Below are positions 9,173 through 15,499 of a stretch of 64,000 bases of DNA, in pieces. Numbering within the stretch: position 1 is the stretch's first letter; every line of letters starts with the position of its first letter. The notes below the pieces were generated by a model. It searched no databases and was not told where the DNA came from. It saw only the letters and a list, made by a program, of their open reading frames with translations. A program made the position numbers and the translations under genes. Origin of the DNA: Methylobacterium terrae (GTDB taxonomy: Bacteria; Pseudomonadota; Alphaproteobacteria; Rhizobiales; Beijerinckiaceae); assembly GCF_003173755.1 (NCBI RefSeq), contig NZ_CP029553.1:3558001-3622000 (forward strand). The letters are read 5' to 3'.

Positions 9173-9655
9173 ATGCGCGAGCGCCCCGCCTCCCGGCTCC
9201 TCGTCCTCGACGGCGAGGACCGGCTGCTCCTGTTCCGCTTCGTCTTCCGCGATGGCGCGCTCGCCGGCGAGGAGTACTGGGCGACGCCGGGCGGCGCCGT
9301 CGAGCCGGGCGAGAGCTACTCCGACGCCGCCATCCGGGAATTGCGCGAGGAGACCGGCCTGCCCTGCCCGGCCGCCGCGCCGGAGATCGGCGAGCGCGTG
9401 TTCACGATGCGGCTGGTCGACGGCGAGCAGGTGCGGGCGCGGGAGCGGTTCTTCGCCGTGCGGGCCGGGGCCGGTCCCCTCTCCCGCGACGGGTGGACGC
9501 CGCACGAGGCGGAGGTCCTGGCCGAGCATCGCTGGTGGACGCGGGCGGAGCTCGCGGCGCCGCCGATGCAGATCTACCCGGAGGATGTCGTGGCGCTCTA
9601 CGATGCGGCCCTCGCCGCCCTCGAGGGTCCCGCGGGGAGCCGCGGGACCGGGTGA
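9173..9655 (+). CDS. Nudix hydrolase
   Basis: A 160-residue protein with a perfect Nudix box at residues 41-63 (G-x5-E-x7-REUxEExGU, seen as GAVEPGESYSDAAI followed by RELREETGL). Nudix enzymes hydrolyse nucleoside diphosphates linked to another moiety; the residues around the box do not tell me the substrate. It is the last gene of the transporter operon, 7 bases after the YejE-like permease. A housecleaning role, or a link to nucleotide-sugar use by the glycosyltransferase at the start of the operon, is possible but only inferred. Confidence 0.85.
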   Translation: MRERPASRLLVLDGEDRLLLFRFVFRDGALAGEEYWATPGGAVEPGESYSDAAIRELREETGLPCPAAAPEIGERVFTMRLVDGEQVRARERFFAVRAGAGPLSRDGWTPHEAEVLAEHRWWTRAELAAPPMQIYPEDVVALYDAALAALEGPAGSRGTG

Positions 9656-9667
9656 CGTCTGCCGCTC

Positions 9668-9735
9668 ACGCGCGGGAGATTCCTTGCGCGCGGGAGATTC
9701 CTTACGCGCGGGAGAGTTACGCGCGGGAGAGTTCG
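9668..9735. repeat. Short tandem repeat (18/15-bp units built on cgcgcgggag)
   Basis: Four units sharing CGCGCGGGAGA, two of 18 bp ending in TTCCTT and two of about 15 bp, lie head to tail between the Nudix gene and the small minus-strand gene. The last unit encodes the C-terminus and stop of that gene, so the array has spread through a stop codon. Confidence 0.75.
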
Positions 9736-9911
9736 GCGTCGAGCGACGCGAGTTCGGTGCGCGCCTGGGAGATCAGGCGGGCATGCTGGAGCTGGAGGGC
9801 GCGGCTGTTGGCGCCCAGGCCCGCCGAGGAGCGGATCTCGGCGAGCATCCGCTCGTAGTCCTGAAGCTGCGCTTCGACGCGCCGGCGGCGCTCCGCGATG
9901 GTGTGCGGCAT
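9717..9911 (-). CDS. Small helical hypothetical protein
   Basis: A 64-residue charged protein with no membrane segment or signal peptide. It is rich in Ala, Arg, Glu and Leu, and most of it should be helical (for example RRRRVEAQLQDYERMLAEI and ARTELASLDAELSRA), suggesting a short coiled coil. I do not recognise a family. The ATG at 9911 is the first in frame. The last five codons lie inside the tandem repeat that continues past the stop. It is transcribed against the operon to its left. Confidence 0.5.
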   Translation of the reverse strand: MPHTIAERRRRVEAQLQDYERMLAEIRSSAGLGANSRALQLQHARLISQARTELASLDAELSRA

Positions 9912-10034
9912 TCCGGTTCCCCTTGGTTGTGGGGCGGTCCCGCCGCTCGGGCGGACCCACCATGAGCCAAGCCCGGCCGCCGGAACGGCCGAGCTCTTAC
10001 AGCCAAGGTCATAGATGGGGCGAGAGTGTGGCGA

Positions 10035-10056
10035 GGCCGCCCCGGATGGGGCGGCC
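10035..10056 (-). terminator. GC hairpin after the small secreted protein gene
   Basis: Perfect 9-bp stem (GGCCGCCCC, loop GGAT, GGGGCGGCC) starting 16 bases past the stop of the minus-strand gene. There is no T-run on either side, so it may only be a stabilising 3' hairpin. Confidence 0.4.
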
Positions 10057-10071
10057 CGCTCCCGACGGATC

Positions 10072-10383
10072 TTAGAAACCGCGATAGTAGCCCCGCGGGC
10101 CGTACCCGTAGCCGCGGTGGCCCCAGTGGCGATGGCCGAAGTGACGCGGCCCGCGGAAGCCGTAGCGCGGGCCGAAGTGGCGGCGGTAGCCGTAGCCGTA
10201 GCGGGGGCCGAAATGGCGGTGGCGGCCGTAGCCGTAGCCGTATTGCGCCCAGGCCGTCGGCACGGAGGCCGCGGGCGCCTGGGCGGCGGCCGGCTCGGTC
10301 AGCGGAGCGGCGGTGGCAGCCTGCGGCAGGACGGCGGCGCCGCCCAGGATCAGGCCAGCGGCCAGCATCACGGTCTTCAGCAC
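10072..10383 (-). CDS. Small secreted Gly/Tyr/His/Arg-rich protein
   Basis: A 103-residue protein with a clear signal peptide (MLKTVMLAAGLILGGAAVL, cleavage near ATA-AP). The mature part ends in about 55 residues made almost only of Gly, Tyr, His, Arg, Phe and Pro, in repeated patterns such as YGYGRHRHFGPRYGYGY. Proteins of this composition are common and mostly uncharacterised in Hyphomicrobiales. Metal or anionic-surface binding in the periplasm would fit the His and Arg content, but this is not shown. It stands alone, with a GC hairpin just after its stop. Confidence 0.65.
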   Translation of the reverse strand: MLKTVMLAAGLILGGAAVLPQAATAAPLTEPAAAQAPAASVPTAWAQYGYGYGRHRHFGPRYGYGYRRHFGPRYGFRGPRHFGHRHWGHRGYGYGPRGYYRGF

Positions 10384-10525
10384 GTGGTCGGTCCCTCACT
10401 CGTACGGGCATGCCGCCGGACGGAGGCATGGACGGCGGAAACGCGCGGGGACTGGAAAGCGTTGCGCGGGTTTGCGTCACAAGGTGAACGATGACCTGCC
10501 GGCCGAAGGGCTGGCGATCGAGCCG

Positions 10526-10711
10526 TCACGCCATCTTGAGCGTCATGTCGACGACCCGGGCGTTGGTCGCGCCCTTCACCAGGGCGATGCCGTGCTCGCA
10601 ATCCTCGCGGCGCACGTAGCCCTCGCCCGAATCGGCCACCACCTCGCCGTTCTCGGCCCGCAGGCGCCAGCGCCACTCGCCCTTGCCGTCGCGATAGAGT
10701 TCGAAGCGCAT
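10526..10711 (-). CDS. YegP-like DUF1508 (UPF0339) protein
   Basis: A 61-residue protein matching the DUF1508 pattern: FELYRDGKGEWRWRLRAENG, then VVADSGEGY and CEHGIALVK. These small one-domain proteins are widespread and their biochemical role is unknown. The length is that of a single-repeat family member. It is monocistronic, between the secreted Tyr/His-rich protein and the parD locus on the other strand. Confidence 0.8.
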   Translation of the reverse strand: MRFELYRDGKGEWRWRLRAENGEVVADSGEGYVRREDCEHGIALVKGATNARVVDMTLKMA

Positions 10712-10861
10712 CGCGGGTCTCCTGTGTTCGGCATGGCCGTCCAGGAAGATGGTGTGCCGAGCCGAAGCGGCAACGACGGACGACCCCAGTCCCGTCGTAT
10801 CCCGCTGGCTTTGACGAAGATTGTCAACTTCTGCCGCCCTGTCGGGGGCAAGGAGATGACG

Positions 10862-11107
10862 ATGAACATTTCGCTGCCCGATCCCATGAAGGAGTGGGTC
10901 GAGGCGCAGTCCCGCAGCGGCCGGTCCAGCAACGCGAGCGACTCCGTGCGCGACCTGATCCGGCGCGATCAGGAGCGTGCCGACAGGCTCGGCGAGTTGC
11001 AGGCTCTGGTGGATGCGGGAACGCCCCGCGGCAACAGCGATCGGACGCCCGATGACATTCGCCGTCTCGGCCGGGACAAGCTCGTCGCCGCGACGAAGAC
11101 GTCATGA
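10862..11107 (+). CDS. parD: ParD-family antitoxin
   Basis: An 81-residue ribbon-helix-helix antitoxin beginning MNISLPDPMKEWVEAQ, with the operator-binding helix region SNASDSVRDLIRRDQ. The C-terminal part would wrap around ParE. I chose the second ATG (10862) because GGAG lies at 10852-10855, directly against the first ATG (10856) but at normal distance from the second. The family normally represses its own operon. The stop overlaps the ATG of the toxin gene (ATGA), the usual coupling. The toxin is broken, so this antitoxin may now act only as a DNA-binding protein or against related toxins elsewhere. Confidence 0.85.
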   Translation: MNISLPDPMKEWVEAQSRSGRSSNASDSVRDLIRRDQERADRLGELQALVDAGTPRGNSDRTPDDIRRLGRDKLVAATKTS

Positions 11108-11395
11108 TCTTCAAGACGACCCGGCAGGCCGATGAGGATATCTCCCCCTGTTCGCATACAGCGTTCTCAATTTCCGCCATGCTCAGGCGGAGGCCTATGA
11201 GGCGGGCCTCTTTCGCGCGTTCGACCTGCTCCCGGGCAATCCGCTCATGGCACGCGAGCGGCCTGATCCGCCCCCACCCGTCCGACTTCATCCCTCTACC
11301 GTTCGCACCTGATCGTCGACACCGTCGGGCAGGATCACGCCCTGATCGTGCGTGTGCGGCACGGCCGTCGGGGTTGGGAAGATCTCCTGTCGTGA
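11104..11395 (+). pseudogene. parE: ParE-family toxin, two frameshifts
   Basis: The first 13 codons (MIFKTTRQADEDI) match a ParE start, then the frame breaks. A one-base loss in the C-run at 11144-11148 moves the ParE-like sequence to another frame (LFAYSVLNFRHAQAEAYEAG ... RAFDLLPGNPLMARERPD). A CT duplication near 11293-11297 moves it again (YRSHLIVDTVGQDHALIVRVRHGRRGWEDLLS), ending at the TGA at 11393-11395. Joined across both breaks, the product has normal ParE length (about 96 residues). The gyrase-poisoning toxin is therefore almost certainly not made, while parD stays intact. Confidence 0.8.
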
Positions 11396-11433
11396 GAAGC
11401 ACCCGCTTCGCGCGGATGGTCGGGCCCCGAACG

Positions 11434-11472
11434 CGAGAGGCCCGCGCTCCTGTCCGGAGCGCGGGCCTCTCG
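11434..11472. terminator. 17-bp perfect hairpin between parE remnant and helicase gene
   Basis: CGAGAGGCCCGCGCTCC and its exact complement flank a five-base loop (TGTCC). It lies between two converging units, 39 bases past the parE stop and 24 bases past the helicase stop on the other strand, so it could end transcription from both sides. No T-tract is present. Confidence 0.6.
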
Positions 11473-11495
11473 TCATTCAACGCGAATCAGGCCGC

Positions 11496-13091
11496 TCAGC
11501 GCGGAGCGCGGTCGAGCCAGCCGATCGAGCGGCCGTCGCGGTTAGCCCCGCCGCCCGCCGGGCGCTGCTGGCGGTTGCCGTCGGCGCGCTGGCCGCCCTG
11601 AGGACGGCCCGGCCCCTGGCCCTGCGGGCGACCTTGGCCCTGGCCCTGCGGGCGACCTTGGCCCTGGCCCTGCGGGCGGGCCTGACGGCCTTCGTGGCCG
11701 CCGCGGCCATCGGCGCGGGGCTCGCGGTGCTCCTGCGGACGGCCGGCGCCGTGGCGCGGCTGGCCCTGCCGACCGGCCGGCTGGCCCTGGCGGCCGCCGC
11801 CGGGGCGCTGGCCGCGCGGGCCCGAGCCGGGCTGCCGCCGGTCGCGCTCGGCCTCGGCCACGGCTTGCGCGGCCTCCTCGCGGCTCGGGGGCACGAAGCC
11901 CTCGGGGATCGCCATCACCGGCACCTTCTGGCGGGTCAGGCGCTCGATGTCGCGCAGGTAGGCGCGCTCCTCGTCGTTGCAGAACGAGATCGCGAGGCCG
12001 TCCTTGCCGGCGCGCGCGGTGCGGCCGATGCGGTGGACGTAGGCCTCCGGCACGTTCGGCAGGTCGAAGTTGACGACGTGGGACACGCCGTCGACGTCGA
12101 TGCCGCGGGCAGCGATGTCGGTGGCCACCAGCACCCGGCAGGTGCCGGCCCGGAAGGCGGCGAGCGCCCGCTCGCGCTGCGGCTGCGACTTGTTGCCGTG
12201 GATCGCCGCCGAGCCGATGCCGTCGCGCTCGAGGCCGCGCACCACGCGGTCGGCGCCGTGCTTGGTGCGGGTGAAGACCAGCACCCGGTCGATCGCCTCG
12301 TCGCGCAGGATCGTGCCGAGCAGCGACTGCTTCGAGCCGGTCGGCACGAAGACGACCTTCTGGTCGACCCGCTCGGCAGTGGTGGCGACCGGGGTCACCG
12401 CGACCTGGACCGGGTTCTTCAGGTACTGGTCGGCGAGGCCGGCGATGTTCTTCGGCATGGTGGCCGAGAAGAACAGGCTCTGGCGCTGGGCCGGCAGCAG
12501 CTTCACGATGCGCTTGAGGGCGTGGATGAAGCCGAGGTCGAGCATCTGGTCGGCCTCGTCGAGGACGAGGTACTCGACGCCGTCGAGGGTGAGCGAGCGG
12601 CGGTCGATCAGGTCGAGGAGCCGGCCCGGGGTGGCGACCAGCACGTCGACGCCGCCCGCGAGCGCCCGCTCCTGGCGGCCGATGGTGACGCCGCCGAACA
12701 CCACCGTGGTGGTGAGCTTCAGGAACTGGCCGTACTCCTTGAAGCTGTCGGCGATCTGGCTGGCGAGCTCGCGGGTGGGCGCGAGCACCAGCACGCGGCA
12801 GCTGCGGCGCGGCGCGGGCTTGGCCGCGTCGGAGGCGAGACGGTGGAGGATCGGCAGCGCGAAGGACGCGGTCTTGCCGGTGCCGGTCTGGGCGATGCCG
12901 CACAGGTCCTTGCCCTGCATGGCCGGCGGGATCGCCTGCGCCTGGATCGGGGTCGGCGTGACGTAGCCGGCCTGGGCGAGCGCCTTCAGGATCGGCGCCG
13001 CGAGGCCGAAATCGGTGAACTGGGTCAAGTTGATCTTCTTGGAATTTGGCAGCGGGATCGCCGCAAGGCGCGTGCACGGCACGGCCCTCAT
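11496..13091 (-). CDS. rhlE: DEAD-box ATP-dependent RNA helicase (RhlE type)
   Basis: A 531-residue cytoplasmic helicase that unwinds RNA duplexes, for example in ribosome assembly, mRNA decay or cold adaptation. Visible motifs are the Q motif (FTDFGL...PTPIQ), Walker A AQTGTGKT at residues 67-74, PTRELA, DEAD, SATMP, and HRIGRTARAG in the second RecA domain. The last 110 residues are a disordered Gly/Gln/Arg/Pro tail with a repeated GQGRPQGQ unit. I report the ATG at 13091. The first 21 residues look unconserved, and a TTG at 13028, giving a start at TQFTDFGL, may be the true start. The long leader (over 300 bp to the divergent gene) suits the regulated 5' regions common for such helicases. 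Confidence 0.9.
   Translation of the reverse strand: MRAVPCTRLAAIPLPNSKKINLTQFTDFGLAAPILKALAQAGYVTPTPIQAQAIPPAMQGKDLCGIAQTGTGKTASFALPILHRLASDAAKPAPRRSCRVLVLAPTRELASQIADSFKEYGQFLKLTTTVVFGGVTIGRQERALAGGVDVLVATPGRLLDLIDRRSLTLDGVEYLVLDEADQMLDLGFIHALKRIVKLLPAQRQSLFFSATMPKNIAGLADQYLKNPVQVAVTPVATTAERVDQKVVFVPTGSKQSLLGTILRDEAIDRVLVFTRTKHGADRVVRGLERDGIGSAAIHGNKSQPQRERALAAFRAGTCRVLVATDIAARGIDVDGVSHVVNFDLPNVPEAYVHRIGRTARAGKDGLAISFCNDEERAYLRDIERLTRQKVPVMAIPEGFVPPSREEAAQAVAEAERDRRQPGSGPRGQRPGGGRQGQPAGRQGQPRHGAGRPQEHREPRADGRGGHEGRQARPQGQGQGRPQGQGQGRPQGQGPGRPQGGQRADGNRQQRPAGGGANRDGRSIGWLDRAPR
11616..11684. repeat. 24-bp tandem repeat in the helicase tail
   Basis: Nearly three units of a 24-bp sequence starting at 11616, 11640 and 11664 encode the GQGRPQGQ-type repeats of the basic C-terminal tail. 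The unit length is a multiple of three, so copy number can change without breaking the frame. Confidence 0.75.
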
Positions 13092-13430
13092 CGCGATCCG
13101 ATGTCGGGAGACCGCCCGCGTGATGGAGCGGTCCGAGGGACGAGCGATTAAGAGAGGGCCGGGCCTGCCGCGCAGGTGCCGCGGCGAAATCCGTCACGCA
13201 GCCCTCTCGAGCGGACCGCGATCGGCCGCTGACGCTGCAATCCGCCATATGGCGTTGTGCGGGTGCGAAGTCAATCGGCGGGCCCTGCGGCGCTTGCGCG
13301 GCACCCCCGCCCGTCTTGCGCGGGCCGGGCGGGGGGTGATTGATACGCTCCGAGAGGCCCCGCCGAGATTTCCTGCCGGGAATTCCCGCCGGGAGGTCTT
13401 GCCCGTCCAACCCGCCCGGAGCCCGCCCGC
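13092..13430. other. Divergent intergenic region, helicase / nitronate monooxygenase
   Basis: I see no gene in these 339 bases. They must hold the promoters of both flanking genes. Two perfect 12-bp palindromes stand out: CGCCATATGGCG at 13243-13254 and CGGGAATTCCCG at 13377-13388. The second is 43 bases before the monooxygenase start and could be an operator. No convincing -35/-10 pair was found. Confidence 0.4.
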
Positions 13431-14504
13431 ATGTCCGCCGGCCACCCCGCCCTCGCCCGCGCAGACGCCTTCGCCGCCGCCTACGGCCTGCGGCTGCCGC
13501 TGCTCCTCGCCCCGATGGCCGGGGCCTGCCCGCCGGCGCTCTCGGTCGCGGTGATCCGGGCGGGCGGGCTCGGGGCCTGCGGCGCGCTGCTGATGCAGCC
13601 GGCGGCGATCCTCGCCTGGGCCGATTCGGTGCGGGAGGCCGGTCCCTTCCAGATCAACCTGTGGATCCCCGACCCGGCTCCTGTCCGCGACCCCGCCCAC
13701 GAGGCGCGCGTGCGCGACTTCCTCGGCGGCTTCGGCCCGGCGGTGCCGCCGGAGGCCGGCGACGCGGCGCCGCCGGACTTCGCCGCGCAGTGCGAGGCCC
13801 TGATCGAGGCCCGCCCGCGCGTCGTCTCCTCGATCATGGGGCTCTACCCGCCGGATTACGTCGCCCGCCTCAAGGCGCGCGGCATCGCCTGGTGGGCCAC
13901 GGTCTCGACGGTGCAGGAGGCGCTGGCGGCCGAGGCCGCCGGGGCCGACGCGGTGGTGGCGCAGGGCGCCGAGGCCGGGGGCCATCGCGGCCGCTTCGAT
14001 CCGGCGCGGGCGGAGGCCGAGACGGTCGGCCTGATGGCGCTGCTGCCGGCGGTGGTCGATGCCGTCGAGATCCCGGTGGTGGCCACCGGCGGCATCGCCG
14101 ATGCCCGCGGAGCGGCCGCCGCGCTGCTCCTCGGCGCCAGCGCCGTGCAGGTCGGCACCGGCTTCCTGCGCTGCCCCGAGGCCGGCATCCCGGCGGCCTG
14201 GGCCGACGCCCTCGGCCGCGCCCGGCCCGAGGAGACCCGCCTCACCCGCGCCTTCAGCGGCCGCGCCGGCCGCAGCCTCGCCACCGCCTACGTGGCGGCC
14301 GCCGCGGAGCCGGCCGCGCCGGCGCCGGCCCCCTACCCGGTCCAGCGCGGCCTGACGCAAGGGATGCGCGAGGCGGCGGCCAAGGCCGGCGATCTCGGCC
14401 GGATGCAGGCCTGGGCCGGGCAGGCGGCCGGTCTCGCCCGGGCGGAGCCGGCGGGCGAGGCGGTCGGGCGGATCTGGGAGGGCGCGCGGGCCATACTGCG
14501 GTAG
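13431..14504 (+). CDS. Nitronate monooxygenase (2-nitropropane dioxygenase family)
   Basis: A 357-residue FMN enzyme of the TIM-barrel NMO family that oxidises alkyl nitronates to carbonyl compounds and nitrite. Seen: the N-terminal LLLAPMAGACPPALS with the conserved APMAG strand, the FMN-phosphate loops VATGGIADARG and GASAVQVGTGFLRCPEA, and AQGAEAGGHRGRFDP, which carries the conserved active-site GxEAGGH histidine. Length is normal. It stands alone, divergent from the helicase. Detoxification of propionate-3-nitronate or nitroalkanes is the known family role; the native substrate is not shown here. Confidence 0.88.
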   Translation: MSAGHPALARADAFAAAYGLRLPLLLAPMAGACPPALSVAVIRAGGLGACGALLMQPAAILAWADSVREAGPFQINLWIPDPAPVRDPAHEARVRDFLGGFGPAVPPEAGDAAPPDFAAQCEALIEARPRVVSSIMGLYPPDYVARLKARGIAWWATVSTVQEALAAEAAGADAVVAQGAEAGGHRGRFDPARAEAETVGLMALLPAVVDAVEIPVVATGGIADARGAAAALLLGASAVQVGTGFLRCPEAGIPAAWADALGRARPEETRLTRAFSGRAGRSLATAYVAAAAEPAAPAPAPYPVQRGLTQGMREAAAKAGDLGRMQAWAGQAAGLARAEPAGEAVGRIWEGARAILR

Positions 14505-14538
14505 ACCGCTTCGTCGCGCCGCCGGCGGCCGCGGTACT

Positions 14539-15153
14539 TCAGTTGAGCTTCGACATCTGCGGGGTCCTGCGGGCCAGGGCCCGCCCGATCTCGAACAGGG
14601 CTGCGCGCAGGGCGGGCAAGGCGGGCTTGCCGCCATCCTCCTCGATCAGGGAATGCGCCATGATCAGGTGGTCGGCGATCCGGTCGAGGGAATCGCCCGG
14701 CATCGTGGTCGGGTGGGTCGGGGGAGGCAGGTACCGCCCGATATTGCCGTAGGCGCCCGCGGCGTCCGACGCGCCGGACGCGATCTCGATCACGGAGCCG
14801 AGATAGCCGATGAAGGTGCGATCGGGCGGTCCGTAGGACGGAACGCCCCCCGCCCCGACCCAGCGCACGCTCCCATCCGCGAAGCAGAGCCGGAAGCGCA
14901 CGCTGAACTCGCTCACCGTCGCGGCGGCCGTCGTGAACACCTCCTGGACGGTGCCCCGGTCGGCCTCGTGGACGCAGGCGAGCCAGCCGCCCTCCGCTGC
15001 GGCCGTGATCTCCTGACCCGTCAGCGTCGTCCATTCCGGACTGATGTGAGAGAGGGACCCTGACGAATCTGTCGTGAAGATCATTAGCGCCGTCTCGGGT
15101 GAGCCGAACATGTTTGTAAGAGCATAGTGCCAGACGGCGATTTCCGTTTCCAT
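14539..15153 (-). CDS. PAS-domain protein
   Basis: A 204-residue soluble protein. Residues about 20-130 follow a PAS fold: ALMIFTTDSSGSLSHISPEWTTLTG, then VHEADRGTVQEVF, then the strand region FSVRFRLCFADGSVRWVGAGG and a closing IGYLGSVIEI. The remaining 70 residues are predicted helical and carry no kinase, cyclase or methyl-acceptor domain. It could be a stand-alone sensor or partner module acting on another signalling protein. No cofactor-binding residue is obvious. It has no operon partner: the next minus-strand gene upstream is 345 bases away. Confidence 0.75.
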   Translation of the reverse strand: METEIAVWHYALTNMFGSPETALMIFTTDSSGSLSHISPEWTTLTGQEITAAAEGGWLACVHEADRGTVQEVFTTAAATVSEFSVRFRLCFADGSVRWVGAGGVPSYGPPDRTFIGYLGSVIEIASGASDAAGAYGNIGRYLPPPTHPTTMPGDSLDRIADHLIMAHSLIEEDGGKPALPALRAALFEIGRALARRTPQMSKLN

Positions 15154-15499
15154 GCCCCGCCGCGAGAAATCGTGTCCGCCGCTTGCAAAGGTTATGGCGC
15201 CATTTCCGCGAGCCTCTATGGGGCCGCCCGCCTGGAAAAGAATAAATTCTTAGAGCCTCGAGGCTGTGGCGGATCGCGGACGGCCTCGGCATCCCGCGCG
15301 AACGTCCGTTTTCCGAGGAGGCGGCGTCCGGCGACCTCGCCGGCGCGCCGGAATGCCTGCGGCTCCGGTCCGCGAATCCGGACCGAGGGCGGTCGCGAGC
15401 GCGCGCCGGACGGCCGTCGCCGGATCTGGACCATGAGCGGACATGGCGCAGGTCCTCTCGCGATCGGCTCGCCCCGCGATCGGGTGCGCCGCGTGCCGC
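15154..15499. other. Intergenic region with possible XRE-regulator remnant
   Basis: Near the PAS gene the sequence is AT-richer than average (AAGAATAAATTCTTA around 15238-15252, itself an inverted repeat AAGAATaaaTTCTTA), a plausible promoter or operator zone. From about 15261 a plus-strand frame reads LWRIADGLGIPRERPF and then GAPECLRL, resembling the end of an XRE-type regulator with a damaged tail. No start, helix-turn-helix or clean stop is left. Confidence 0.25.
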
